A stretch of 64,000 bases of DNA from Trichosphaerium sp. ATCC 40318. Taxonomy: Eukaryota > Discosea > Flabellinia > Trichosidae. Positions 46,034 to 58,152 of this stretch are shown here, one piece after another (positions within the stretch are counted from its first letter, which is position 1; every line of letters starts with the position of its first letter). The notes beneath the pieces were generated by a model. It made no database searches. It was not told the origin of the DNA and was given only the letters and a program-made list of their open reading frames with translations. The stretch lies in contig JALMLS010000175.1 in assembly GCA_038496445.1 (NCBI GenBank), forward strand, positions 248,001 to 312,000, in the 5' to 3' direction. The translations under genes and the position numbers were made by a program.

Positions 46034-46578
46034 GTAAGTTTTACAACAAGCAAACGTATCAATTGATATCATCAACTATTGTGCTTTACGAAAAACAGAG
46101 TGTTTATTTTAGAACGCACTCAATGACTGAACCGCTCGCATATGTACGAACTATACGTACTATGGGAAGTCGACATATTAATTACTTTCTCAAGACTTGC
46201 TTGAGACAGTCCCAATGTTTAATCGTAAGTAACAATTAGTCGCAGAATAAACTAAGAAAGGACAAGAAACCAGTTACGCAATTTAACGCAAGGCAACTTT
46301 TAAACGGTCGCTCAACTACAACTTAGCGTAAGATATACGATGACAGGCTGTTCAAGACGTCAACTCTACGCCAAACGATAGCTGATGTCAGAACGAACCA
46401 GAAAAAAGCAACGTTGGTAACTGAAACTCAACACACGGAAAGAACTTATGATTCGTCAACTATCGCACTAACAAGAAACAAGAAGACGTTCAACAGTATA
46501 ACAATAACAAGAAACAAGAACGACAGTCAACAATATAAGTTGTTATTTATTTAAACAGTTCAGTAGAATAGTATTTCG
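46034..46578. other. intergenic
   Basis: No gene seen. Contains the loosely repeated motif AACAAGAAACAAGAA near 46468–46520. It includes the 3' end region of the LPMO-like gene. Confidence 0.35.
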
Positions 46579-47526
46579 TTAGTTGTTAACCCTAAGTCCA
46601 TTTACTTCTTCTTGGATCCTGTTGCTTCCTGAAACGTCCATTTTAATTTGATAGAAGAATCCAGTACCGGTTTCAGAAGGCATTTTGATTGTAACAGGAA
46701 CAACACCTTGTCCGCTATTTACAGTAACAGTCTTACCAGAAGTCTTCCAGTTGTATCTGCTTCCTCCAGTTTGTCTGAAAATAAGTACTCTAATAGTAGA
46801 ACGGCTGGTTGTAGAGTAGGCTACGTTCAATGTAACGGTTTGACTTCTTCTACTAGACAGAGGCGGGTTGACAAGTTGTACTGCCTTTCCGCTTAGACGT
46901 GGACCGTTGTTGTTGTTATTGTTGTTGTTGTTGTTATTGTTGTTGTTGTTGTTGTTGTTGTTCGAGGATCCAACTTTAACAAACTTGAAGTAGTTCAAGT
47001 TGAGCTCTGCAGATTTGAACGTGATTCTGACATCGCGAACTCCTGAGTTGATTCTACCGAGGGTAGCTTCAGCGTTTGCCCAAGTTTGCCATCCTTCAGT
47101 AGCGTCAAACTCAACGGTAGTTGTTTTATCGTTAATAGTAACGTCAATATACTTTTTCTCGTCACCGTCTGCAGCAACACGAAGCATAATCTTGTAGTCA
47201 GCATCTTGTTTGAAATCCACTCTGTATTCGAGCCATTCGTTTCTTGCGACCCAACCAACGTTACAGTTGCCTCCAGTAGAGTCATCTGTTGGTTGAAAAT
47301 CTACAAGTTTGGAACCACCTCTGTTATTTGGAGCGCAATTTGAAGGTCCTGAGAAAAGCAGTTAGCTACAATCGAAGGAGAAATCGAAAAGAAAAAAAAA
47401 AAAGGATAAAAAAAGCTGATTAAAAAAAACGTACCAGAGTTACCGGTTGTAGTATCATAGAACTTCCTGAAGTGTTGGGCTTGAACAGTTCCAGGAGCAA
47501 CGTGATTGAAGTTTTGACCATTTCCG

Positions 47527-47558
<32 letters not shown>

Positions 47559-48383
47559 CATTGGAGGTGGAGGTGGTGGCGGTGGAGGGTTGTTGTTGTT
47601 GCCGCTGTTCATTGGGTTTGAGCCGTATCTGCTAGCAAGTACGAGTGGTTTGTTCTTTGCATTATACTCACGGGGATCAAGTGGTCCTGTAGTATAGGAC
47701 TTACCTGTTTCACGGCCGAGCTCATCTTTACATGGGCGAGCGAACTTGCATTCACCTACTCTTGTAGTTCTAGATTTGCAAGTCTTTTTGCCAACAGGGT
47801 AAGAATCTGTAAGTCTAGCACCGCCTTTGACGCGGACACTGGCACAACTGTAGTAATCTCCGCCATCAGAACCGCCGAACCAAGTCCATTGGAAGATGTA
47901 TTCTCCGTCAGGAATAGAGGTAGGGAATGTGAATTGTGACTTGTAAATGATATCACGTTTGTCGTCATCACATCTGTAGTAAATGTTGTCGCGAGGGCAC
48001 GTTGCACGTTGTACTGTTGGGTGGTCGCTGAAGCAATCATAGAAGATAGTGTATTGGTGGAATGCAGACGCTTGTTTGAGGTATTTCCATGGTACAATAG
48101 CAACTCTAATATAGCCGGAGTTGTGGTTGTTTTTAGCCCAATCATAGGTGTATCTTTTACCTCTCTGGTACGTCTTTGTTACCTTCATGTCGAGCCTGCT
48201 GTAATTCTCGCAAGGTCCAGGACAATTGTTTCCAGTACGTTGAGGGTTGTTTACTCTACAACCTCCTACACCGTTTGCTCCAGGTGAAATAGGCATAGGA
48301 TCGCTGTAGATATAAGAGTGCGATACTGCGTTGTGTACGCAGGCTAGCGCTACGATGAAGCATAGAATATGCCTTGCTAACAT
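46579..48383 (-). CDS. secreted LPMO-like protein with CBM6 and poly-Asn linkers
   Basis: Exons 48383–47435 and 47348–46579 give 572 residues. A signal peptide (MLARHILCFIVALACVHNAVS) would leave His as residue 1 of the mature protein (HSYIYSDPMPISPG), the hallmark of copper lytic polysaccharide monooxygenases. DWAKNNHNSGYIRVAIVPW, many Cys and DYYSCASVRVKGG support an LPMO/chitin-binding fold, but I cannot place the AA family. Linkers of Pro9 and Asn11 lead to a CBM6-like module (NVGWVARNEWLEYRVDF, TEGWQTWANAEATLG, LNLNYFKFVKV), then an Asn19 linker and a C-terminal beta-rich domain (~105 residues) I do not recognise. Likely oxidative attack on chitin, cellulose or another wall polymer outside the cell or in phagosomes. 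Confidence 0.8.
46909..46962. repeat. poly-Asn codon repeat (AAC/AAT)
   Basis: Runs of GTTGTT on the plus strand encode 19 consecutive Asn in the LPMO-like protein. A second run of 11 Asn lies at about 47529–47561. Such tracts change length by slippage. Confidence 0.85.
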
Positions 48384-49143
48384 GTTGTTTGTGGGGTGTA
48401 TCTCGTGTGGTGGGTGTTGGGTGTTTTTTGGTTTCTATCGCCGCGTTAGGAAAGTGGCGTTCTTAATTAGGCAAGTTTATGCACAAAAGGATACGGTAGT
48501 CTAATGACCTTAATGAAGTTCCTATTAACGTCACTATACTGTGTTCGGAAGTTTGGTTTAAAAATAAAACCGCTTCTCTCTTCGCGTTGATAATGTGCGC
48601 ATAACACTCGCTTTGTAGTGCTAGCGCTGTAAGGACACCGTACGCTAGTGATTGCTGTTACGGAACTACCGTACTTACAACAAAAGAAAGTTCACTATTA
48701 ATTTAGAGGCTTTCGGTTACATTACAGTAACCCACAGTTACGAATATAAGATAGCGACATAACTAGCTCTCGTCAATTGCATATTTTCTAACTCTGGAAA
48801 ATAGTGATAGTGCACAATTAACCAATGCTATGACGTTTAAAAGCACAACAAAATGTAGAATTCTAGTTGATAGTTGGAAAATACGAAGGTAGACGCGAAA
48901 ATCGTCGTGCAGTTCAAGTTTCTTATTATAAACAACAAAAAACACTATACGCAGTAAGAACAAACACATTCATCGATATAGAGGTGTAAAAGAAACTTCA
49001 GTTTGGGTACAAAAATGCTCAGACTGTCGTCATTTTCAAACTGTTCGGGGTCTTCCTTCCCGAAACAAATCTAACTCGGCATCTTGTTTTCCGAAACCGC
49101 TGGAAGTCAAAGAAAGAGAATAGCTAGATAGAAGTAAACCAAA
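48384..49143. other. divergent intergenic region
   Basis: About 760 nt between the LPMO-like gene (-) and a small plus-strand ORF. Contains a promoter for each. No other feature is supported. Confidence 0.35.
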
Positions 49144-49446
49144 ATGGAAACCGACCGTTTTGAGAAAGCAACAGCCAAGAGTTTCGAGTACGTGTTTGAA
49201 AATCGTCTCTGTGCATTCTTAGGTATCATCGCCATTTTGAGAGATAGGAACTTCCCATCCACAAATAAGGAGATCGTGATTCTCAAAAATAACTTCTTGG
49301 CAAGTGGTAGGCTGTGCGCCTTTCTGAGTCTTGAAAAAAGCCTAGACACTTTCGTTGGCAACATTTCCTACATTGAAAAAACTATGTACACAGGTGGGAA
49401 TGGTCCGAACAGTGTACTGTTCGTTGTTATGTATTGTTTTCGATAG
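49144..49446 (+). CDS. small hypothetical protein
   Basis: Open frame of 100 codons with an ATG in a favourable AAAATGG context. The protein has a short internal duplication (ENRLCAFLG and SGRLCAFLS) and a hydrophobic stretch (LCAFLGIIAIL). No family recognised. It may be spliced or non-coding. Confidence 0.35.
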   Translation: METDRFEKATAKSFEYVFENRLCAFLGIIAILRDRNFPSTNKEIVILKNNFLASGRLCAFLSLEKSLDTFVGNISYIEKTMYTGGNGPNSVLFVVMYCFR

Positions 49447-49962
49447 CTTCAAGTCCACTGCGTGGATTTTAGTACGTATCTGTTGGAACCCTGTTTAGAT
49501 AATATCACACTACCCATGCCGCAACTATAACTCTCCAACGTTATTGGATCGATTGCACTTCTTACACCTAGACCAGGATCATGCAATTTATTGCTATCCG
49601 TCTCGTTTTCGACATAAAACTGTGACAGCAGCAACATCCATTGTTTGATTTCTACAAAACTCTACCAACGCTCCAAACAGTGGTACTCAGTATCACGCAT
49701 CTATACGCTGCAATTCATAAACAACCGCCGTTTATTGCTACATCCTTTCTTTCAAGTTAGAACCAAAACACGTGTTTTGAATTGTTGTGCTTGTTTGGGT
49801 ATTTAGCTGTCATAAGCTTAGCGTTATATTGTTTTAACAATACTCGATTGTTATGAGGACTACGACTTCTTCTTCAAGAAACTGAGAAGCCCTTGAGTAG
49901 CAACAAGAACTTGCGACAACGCGAAACAAAAATGTTCTGTTTATTTGTTAGACCTTCTACTA
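49447..49962. other. intergenic, nothing recognised
   Basis: One AACACGTGTT palindrome near 49767. No gene supported. Confidence 0.35.
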
Positions 49963-52319
49963 CTAAAATATAGTCGTGCAATGTATATCTACATCTACTT
50001 GTAGGTCGGTCTCTGCAAAGGCCTGGCCAACTTCTCTCTCTGAATGAAATAAATCTAAATCTAGTTCCTCTTCAGGAGGAAACAATTCTAATTCGTCTTG
50101 TATAGATAAACAGTTCTCTACAGGCTCTAGAATATCGTAGTTTGGTTCTGTATCAATACGAGGTTCCGTATCGCTTGACAAAACTGTATCCATACCAAAC
50201 ATCTTCAACAAACGTTTCTTATCATATTCCAAGCCACGTTCATCTGCCAATATCAGTAAAGACCTACAAAGATTCCAACCATTAGAAGCTTGTAGGTGTA
50301 GCGAATTGAAACTTACCCTATCAAGTGTTCAGAGCCCGTGAATTTATTGTGTAGTAGAATCATAATCTAGGAGTTTATAAACAAACAGTTTGTGTTAATA
50401 TATTGTAGAAAACTGACCTCTTGTAGAAATGGTACGTCGTTATTATGAATTGAAATAATACCAAGATCGTGTAGAATATGCTTATGGTGAGGGCTATCAG
50501 GGTAGATGGCACAACCATAAAATAACTCTTTACTTTTCTAAACCAAAAGTGTCAACGATATTTTTTTCCTTCGAATTTTTTTTTAACTTGACTTACCCTT
50601 AGAGCTTCTTGTATGTGTCCTCCGGCGAAGTATATAAGCGCAGAAATCCCAGTACTCATTGTTAAGAACCTTACATACATTTCAGGGTACCGCCTTGGAT
50701 CTAGTACATGTGTAGCACGTTTCTTAACTCTTGTATGTCTGTATAAAAAATGTGTAAATTCCTCCTCAGACTTTAATCCTCATTTTAGGTTAGCAATTTC
50801 CTGATTTAATACTTTAATAGATTTCTCGTACAATACTATATAGCCTATAAGCCACACCTGTGGACGGCGGTTGTTGTCTCGAAATTGTAAGCCACATCTT
50901 AAACGACCATTAAACGCTTCAAAAACTAAAGAGCTTCCAAAAAGACTAAAAAAAAGTCCTACCTTTCCAAAAGCTAACCACATCATTTGAGTTGCTAGAG
51001 CTAAAGATGGTCTAGAGGTTCTTTTCCTGTGTTTGAAGAATTCGTCACTTATTACTTGCAAGTGACGAAGAGCGTTTTCCCTGTAAAAATAAAAGCGTAA
51101 GTAATTCTCAGTTTTTTCATGATTTTTGATAAGTTTACCTATCTGTAAACACGTGATGAGAGTATAACCGAACACCTCTTTCTACAAGTTTAAGATGTTT
51201 AAACGATGAATAAGAAGGATCATTAACAAGTGTAGATAGCATATCTACGCACTACTTAGCTGAACAAAAGCCTAACTGTAACATACTTTTGGCCTTTTTA
51301 GTGTACAAAGATACTTCCGGCTTTCCAGCAAAGAATCCAGAATCTTTACCCAGGAGAACCAAGCCAGCTACCATAAGCATTAGATGTGATACTGGTATAA
51401 CTTGTGACGTACTAGCAACAGAAGGGTGAACCATTTCATTAAGGTTAGAATATACTTGCTCACAAACATCGAAAAGTTTTTCAGATGCTCTCGGGAAAAT
51501 ATGACGCGCTCCTGTGGCAATTATAGAGAGTATTTCAAATATAGTAGGGTCAGCAGACCACGCTAAAACGCTATTAACATTATACAGCGCTCAAAAGAGC
51601 CAAACAAAGCACGTACATGTACAGTTTCGTATTGCCGAGATAATGTTTTCAGAGTTCCAATGTCGAAGTGGTACGCCCTTTAGAGATGAATTAGAAGTGC
51701 TGGTAAGCTTGTTATACGCCTTACAAACTCTGGAAAGTATATCCTTTCATAATTCATTAGCCACGTCGTAACACACGACGAAACGTTCAAGTCTATACAC
51801 AGGTTCCATAAAACACTCTGAGAAAAGAAAAAAAATTATTCTTCAGAATTATAATTTAGTTTGAGGTGGTATTATTTGTTTACCCAAGTACGTTAACGCT
51901 CAAAAAGCGTAATAAAACAATGTTGTCTAAAAGTTTAACTACTATTTTACGGTTTCTCTGATAAATACCTGGTTTGTGGTAAGCTTAGAGAACTGCTTAC
52001 GCCAATGTTCTGCCTCACGTGATTGTAAAGCGAGTTGTGCTCTAAGGCGTTCTATAGTCGCTAATTGTTGTTCATCTAAGTTTAAAGTAAATTAAACAGT
52101 ACATTAGGAACATATATATCACGTGCTTGATACTGGTCCTCTTTTTTTGGGTTTTGCGAAAATACATTCAATATTTCTTGCAATACAACGCCCGCAAGGC
52201 TTTCCTCCATCACACTTTGTATGTGACTTACGACAAGCTATACAAGCATGACTGCCGCGTTTTGTAGCTCTGAAACTCAGTTCTAAACGTCGTCTTTTTA
52301 ATGGAGGTTCTGTAGTCAT
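49963..52319 (-). CDS. Zn(II)2Cys6 transcription factor
   Basis: Exons 52319–52127, 52075–51969, 51817–51725, 51677–51617, 51562–51287, 51244–51139, 51080–50832, 50738–50597, 50537–50418, 50366–50317 and 50263–49963 give 565 residues. A basic N-terminus precedes a complete binuclear zinc cluster (~residues 26–54: CIACRKSHTKC ... CGRCIARNIEC, spacing C-x2-C-x6-C-x5-C-x2-C-x6-C). A heptad dimerisation helix follows (QQLATIERLRAQLAL). The middle is an alpha-helical region like the fungal regulatory middle homology region. The C-terminus is acidic (ELFPPEEELDLDLF), as in activation domains. It probably binds CGG half-sites as a dimer. The first intron starts with GC and carries CACGTG at the donor. 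Confidence 0.88.
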
Positions 52320-53398
52320 AGGAAGCAGTATTTGAAGGTTGAAGGTGTTATTTATGTTCGTTTTAAGCAATAATGCGAAGTCAAGCACAGTTTGCAGAAT
52401 TTACAAAAGTTGTTCGCTACAAGTCGAGTTTATCACAGTATCGTTAGGTCATAAATAATGTGGAGTTGGTGTGAGAAAAAATACCAATGTGAATGTGACG
52501 CTAGGACCGCTAGAGTAAAAACTGAGTAAAAGTAAAACTGAAAAGTTAACAGAAATGTGCGGCCAAGTTTGCGTGTCTACGCTCTTTCCGTATCTATTTC
52601 TTTTTATTCAAACTCCGGGTATTGCTTGTTATTGATACACTCTCGGAATGGTCGTTTACGAGAAGATATGAACAAAGTCAGTTCACTCTAATTCTTCAAA
52701 TTAATAATCATAAGTTAATTCTCTGCCGTCTCGAGGCACGTGTTTCTTGTTTGAACGGAGTTTTATTAAAAACCACTAAACAAGCGTGGAATTAACCCAG
52801 TGGTATGTACAAGTACGTATATACGACCAGAGCTAGGTAAAGAGTAATTCAGTCTCGTGTGTTTGTTTTCGATTTAACCAGCAGTCATTTAGATACCGCA
52901 TTCATACTGGTAGTTACAACCCTATGTAATATAGACGACAGTAAATAGTTTAGCAGTAATACATATGTGTATCGTGCAGTACCAGGTTTCAGAGACGACG
53001 AAAGGAAAGCAAAAGGCGTCAATTTGCTGTTACTCTTAACAGACATACAGGACAATACAATAGAGCCAGTTACTTAGGCCAATTCTTACCACAATACCAA
53101 TCAATCAGCTGTTTAAAGTTGTGAAGTAGTTTCACAATGAACCATAATGGGATGCTTAGAATGAGTAAATTTTGTTAAAATGGAATGAACTTTAAGAAGA
53201 TGGGTTTGAAATTTGGCGGCATGTTGTTTTTCTTCGAAATCTGTTCTTTTGGAGACCTTTTGTACAACATTTTTGCAGAAAACAGCACATTTTTTAGTCA
53301 ATCGTGGCTCTAATCAATTTCGCGAAAAGTTGTGTAAGCCAATCATTTCGCTCGCAACAAACCAAACCAAACTAAAGCTAACGATTGACTTCTGCGCA
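52320..53398. other. divergent intergenic region
   Basis: About 1.08 kb between the Zn2Cys6 gene (-) and an F-box/LRR gene (+). It contains one CACGTG at 52738. An in-frame extension upstream of 53399 exists but starts without ATG. No gene or RNA is supported. Confidence 0.4.
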
Positions 53399-54538
53399 AT
53401 GTCATCACGGAGTTCAAGGTCAGAGAGAAGAAAAAACAGCCACAGGAGGCATCGACGCCGTAGAAGCAACTCAAAACACCGCAGTTTTGAGGATATTATA
53501 ACAACACTGCCAAAGGAGATTTTATGCCTAATTTTCGAACAACTGCGCGATGTAGACCGCTTCAGGGTATCAGTATCATCTGTTTACCTATCCCTAATAA
53601 TTCACTCCTTGGTTGGTTATAAGCGCGTTTACATCAATTCAACTAAAGGCGCAAGACTGCTGGCAAAGTACCCATATCTCTTGCAACACTCTGAGGTAGT
53701 ATTGGATGGAAAACGTGATTTCAGAGCTATTGAATACCTCAATGGTGTGCGCAACATTAGTTTGAGAGAAAGCCAAGTTACCGACAAGTACTTAAAGTAC
53801 CTGGAAGGAGTACATACTATATCTCTTTGGAACGCTCCAAACGTGACTGACGAAGGCTTCAAGTACCTCAAAGGCGCACACGATGTTGATTTGGGTTGGA
53901 CCAGAGTCACCGATGAGAGCCTACCATATTTATCAGGAGTACACACTATCCTCTTGGGTGCTGCCAAAATTACAGATGAAGGATTGCGCCATCTCAAAGG
54001 AGTGCACACAATTAGCGTGTCACATACAAAAACCCTAACAGCACGTGGGTTGGCACACATTCAGGGTGCATACTCAATCCACTTTGGCAGCACGACACAT
54101 GTTACTGATGATGCTTGTGAGTGTATCGGGCACTCACACCAAGTTAGTCTCGATTGCTCCAATGTTAGAGATGATATGTTACAACATCTTGGTAATGTTA
54201 CAATTCTACTACTGGGTTTTACTCTCTTGACAGGCAGCGGATTTGAACATCTGAAAAACGTTCGCGAGTTAAGCTTGACGGGTTGTAAGAGTTTGGAGGG
54301 TAAGTATTTTGCACACTTGAATGATTTGGTGTCATTGAATTTGAACTGCACAAATGTGACAGACAATGACATGCAGTTTATCAAAAACGTCGAGAACCTT
54401 TACCTATGGCGTACAGAAATAACAGAAAAGGGATTAGAATACTTAGAACATGTCAAGGCTTTCAATATTGATGGTGCTAAAGTGTCAAAAGCTGGACGTA
54501 AGAAGTTTGCTTACAAGTGTACTTTGGGCATTTTGTAA
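53399..54538 (+). CDS. F-box/LRR protein
   Basis: Single exon of 379 residues from the first in-frame ATG. A Arg/Ser/His-rich basic N-terminus (RSERRKNSHRRHRRRRSNSK) could be a nuclear signal. The F-box is LPKEILCLIFEQLRDVDRF. About ten AMN1-type LRRs follow with cores such as YLKYLEGVHTISLW and HLKGVHTISV. It is less repetitive than the two genes at 37–40 kb but clearly of the same family. Predicted SCF adaptor. Confidence 0.78.
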   Translation: MSSRSSRSERRKNSHRRHRRRRSNSKHRSFEDIITTLPKEILCLIFEQLRDVDRFRVSVSSVYLSLIIHSLVGYKRVYINSTKGARLLAKYPYLLQHSEVVLDGKRDFRAIEYLNGVRNISLRESQVTDKYLKYLEGVHTISLWNAPNVTDEGFKYLKGAHDVDLGWTRVTDESLPYLSGVHTILLGAAKITDEGLRHLKGVHTISVSHTKTLTARGLAHIQGAYSIHFGSTTHVTDDACECIGHSHQVSLDCSNVRDDMLQHLGNVTILLLGFTLLTGSGFEHLKNVRELSLTGCKSLEGKYFAHLNDLVSLNLNCTNVTDNDMQFIKNVENLYLWRTEITEKGLEYLEHVKAFNIDGAKVSKAGRKKFAYKCTLGIL

Positions 54539-54638
54539 AAAAAGAGGAAGGCAGGAAATAAATGTTAGTTGTGTTTACATCACTTTATTTGAGATAGTAA
54601 TAATACTACTGTTCTGTTTAATGAATGCCAGCATGACA

Positions 54639-55927
54639 TTATTGTTGACTTACATTTGAGTCACCACCTAGTACCACAGGAAATTCATCGGAGTCCAATA
54701 TCTCTCCATGCTGCTTTCCGCCGTACTTTGGAGGAGAAACAACCCACGGACGTTTCTTTGAAATGGTAGCATCATCACCTTACAGGCGTTAGAAACTGTG
54801 GAATCTCAATGGGCTTACCTGTGAACCTAAATGCTACTGCACGCCTCAAAGAAGTTAAAGGATTACCAGGAGCTCCATGGAGAGCCTTGAAGTGAAACGC
54901 AATCACATCTAAAAAGCAAGTTAAATGAATAATGATTTTTTTGGTGGTTACCTCCTGGCTTCATGTCCCATCCAAGTGTTTCATATTTACCCTCATTTAT
55001 TCCATCATTAATATTGCTGTCTATGAGTGGTTCATATCCATGTAGTGACCAATCTGAGTCTTCCTTTGAAATGGTATAATTTTGAAGAGTTTCAAATTTG
55101 CGTGGAATGAACCTAACACCACACTTAGTGCTTCCCATCCCTGCAATGACTCTATGCACAATAATTGTATTAACCCTCCCTTACCATTTATTCCATCAAT
55201 ATCAGTTAAGAAAAAGGTAAAGAACAAAGAAGTAGTTGAATAAGAGTAATGAATAGTTCAAAAAGATACTTGTGACTTCCCTTTATGTACTTCACACAGT
55301 TACCATTTTTAGATATATTATCCAACGGTATCCAAAAAGATACATTCTGTTTACCGTCTACTGGATAATAACTTTGATCATGATGCCAAGGAGTATCCCT
55401 ACAAGAAAAAAATTCAAAAAAAAAACCTAGTCTTCACATTTCGACAACAAAAAAAAAACATGTGTGCGAGCATGCTCCTCAACATGATTCTCGACCTCAT
55501 TAAGAGTTGCATGAAAATAAGCAATAACATAAAGCCTTAATAGGCAAAATACCTTGATGTTCCTGGAGTCTTTACAAGCACGTGATCATGATAAAAATTG
55601 ACTTTTTCTGTTTTCATGAGTTGTTTAGCAATTTTTGACATTGGAGATTCAAAAATAAACTTTCTGAATTCAGGAACGCTTCTCCAAGTACATAAATCAT
55701 TAAAAAACCATGCTCCTATCGATCGATTTATTGTTTGATCAAATAAAACGGAAAACCGTACCGCTCGCGTCAGCATTGTTAGATAATGTTTCGGAAAGAT
55801 CACTTGGGTTATCTAGAACAGTTTGTACACCGCGTTCTAGTTTATCAAGCCATTCTTTTGAAATAACGTTTCTAAGACACACAGCGCCTTCATCTGCGTA
55901 CTTTTGTACTATAGTAGCATCAAGCAT
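54639..55927 (-). CDS. phytanoyl-CoA dioxygenase family (PhyH) protein
   Basis: Exons 55927–55762, 55715–55553, 55398–55270, 55151–54952, 54908–54819 and 54778–54639 give 295 residues. Fe(II)/2-oxoglutarate landmarks: TPWHHDQSYYPVDG (HxD iron pair), FWIPLDNISKNGNCVKYIKG, HFKALHGAPGN (distal His) and SLRRAVAFRFTGDD with the Arg that binds 2-oxoglutarate. The family hydroxylates fatty acyl-CoAs and diverse small molecules; the substrate is not predictable. No peroxisomal PTS1 at the C-terminus. Confidence 0.87.
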
Positions 55928-56163
55928 TGTTGCGGTGATGGCGTAAGGCGGTCAAATGGCGTTTTTCGCACACAATTCTGTTTCACAGAACAAGGAAAAA
56001 GTGTCTCAATGCTTTCTGTCCGCAACTTGTTGCCTGTTGAAAACTATCAAGATGTAAATGTCAACGTATCATTTTTTTGTAGAACGTGAGAATCACGTGA
56101 ATAACTGAAGTGGAGAAACATTGAGGTTTTCTTTTCTTTTTTTTTTTTTACAAACAATGGCGT

Positions 56164-58031
56164 TTAAAGTCTATTACGCTTAGTAACCTTCCAAAATTTC
56201 GCTTCATGTGGTGTTGCTGTAACCAAAACATCATTATGAGCGAGCCATGTGAGACCTGAGGAAAGAATACATTAAGAAAGAGAAAGACGAAAAGATAAAA
56301 CTAACCTGTCAAACCTCTATTGTGATTCATTCTTTCACAACCACCAGTAGCATAATCCCAAACTGAAGACTCTTTATCGCAAGCAACAGCAAAGGAATCC
56401 CCAAAATTAGACCATCTAACATATCTTAAGTAACATGCTATCACATCGAGACGCACTGGAAGGATTTTGCGGCTACACCATCAACACCGTGTACAATCCC
56501 ATTAATTTGCTCTTGTTTCCCTCCTCTAAGCCTCCAAATATACCAATGTGTACCAGATACTGCTCCCATGAGTGAAGCCTCTCTACATACATATTAAGAA
56601 ACTAATTTATTCTACACCTTGTCGTACCTTTTATTCCAGTGTGCTTCCTACAAAGAAAGAAAAATATGTTAGAATTTTGATGTAAAAATAAAACAAAGAA
56701 AACTCTTGGCGAGACGTACTATTAGAGGTGTCCTACTCGCTCGTAACATAGCAACTGGATTTCTTTCACGAACATCTCGTACGGTTATAGTACCAGATAG
56801 TTCAGCACACATAAACTAAGGATGTTAAGCCAAGTACAAAGTTGCAATTAAAAAAACTAAGACAAGTTTCTTTTTTTTTGTAGTTTAGTCTGCCTATCCG
56901 TACCAAGTTCGGTAGTTGATAATTAAAATCGCAAGACATTCCTGGAGACTTTGTACCATAAATAGCTATTTCTGATTGCGATGCAACATCCCAAAGAATA
57001 ACACGTTTGTCATCTTAATATTAAAAAAATTAACTGACAAGTAAGTGACAGTTGTAACATTCTCTTGAGGTCTCTTTCGACCATAATGGTTTTCTGTAAG
57101 TTCATTGATAACACGTACCTCCAACACTTAAAAGCAAGCTACCATCAGGAGAAAACGCAGTAGCATTAATATAACTATCATGTGAACCCAACTCAACATC
57201 AGTTGTAGCTTTTTCAGTATGCGTAAAATATCGTATTGTACGCGCTCCAGTAGATACAGCCATACTAAAAAACCGCATGAATAAACTTGATAAAAAATAT
57301 CAACAAGAGAGGAAGGGCAGTAAACGCCGTTTAAGCTGAAAATGAGGTTTCAAAAAAATCTTAAGTTTGTACCAGACTTTTGTTTGTTGTGTTGGATTTT
57401 CAATTGTAGGAGAAGCTGACGCAGGAGACCAACATATATGCGCTGCTCTTGAGCTCAATTGAAGCTCTGTGACGGGTGTCAAAGTAGTACAAGGTTCAAG
57501 ACCGCTATAGAAGTGTAAGGAAGTCATCAGTGAATAGAATATTCCGCGTATTACGCGAATAGCGAAACTTACCGTTCTTCCAAAGCTCTAGCATTTTCCA
57601 TGTCGGTTTTAAGTACGACTACGCTCGATGATGTACCTACCGTTGTCATTGATTGCTTACAATTTGATTTTTCTTACCATAAGCCAATACTGCTGGAGAC
57701 GTCAAAAATGGGCTCGAAGAGATACAAGTACTCGGTTTAGAGCTACGTTAAGGCTGTCAGAAATTGTACAAACCGCGCCATGTTTTAAATATTCGTTTAC
57801 AACGTACAGCTTTTCTTCGTGTATAGGTATTAATTTTCTTTGCTGTTGATGTCTAATTGAAAAAAATGGCTCTCTAGTCGTTTGAAATATGTCTTGAGTA
57901 ACCGGTACAGATGGTGCGAACAGCTGGGGCTTAGGTTGAGTCCTTAATGCGCTTGCAATGATACTTTTTGGTGGAGAGTCCCAAATAACGCGCCTATTGG
58001 CTTGTGGCGCTATAATAGGTTCTTTTTCCAT
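56164..58031 (-). CDS. nup37: nucleoporin Nup37 (WD40)
   Basis: Exons 58031–57808, 57742–57678, 57636–57573, 57504–57373, 57264–57119, 57013–56904, 56815–56720, 56647–56628, 56582–56457, 56424–56306 and 56255–56164 give 397 residues, longer than human Nup37 because of a ~90-residue Pro/Gln-rich N-terminus. The beta-propeller follows the Nup37 order: LAYG...VVVL, HICWSPASASP, TRTIRYFT-like ARTIRYFTH, HDSYINATAFSPDGSLLLSV, DDKRVILWDV, KSPGMSCDF, ELSGTITVRDVRERNPVAML, EAHW, GAVSGTHWYIW and a final GLTWLAHNDV...KFWKV. Nup37 is part of the Nup107–160 (Y) scaffold of the nuclear pore. Confidence 0.85.
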
Positions 58032-58152
58032 TATACAATTGTGCTAATAGGGTCTTACAGCATCACAAAACAAAAAATCTTTCTGCGCAACAACTTAAAC
58101 TAAACATTCGGTTAAGTATTTTATTATATTGATAAACTGCTTTTGTTCTTTT

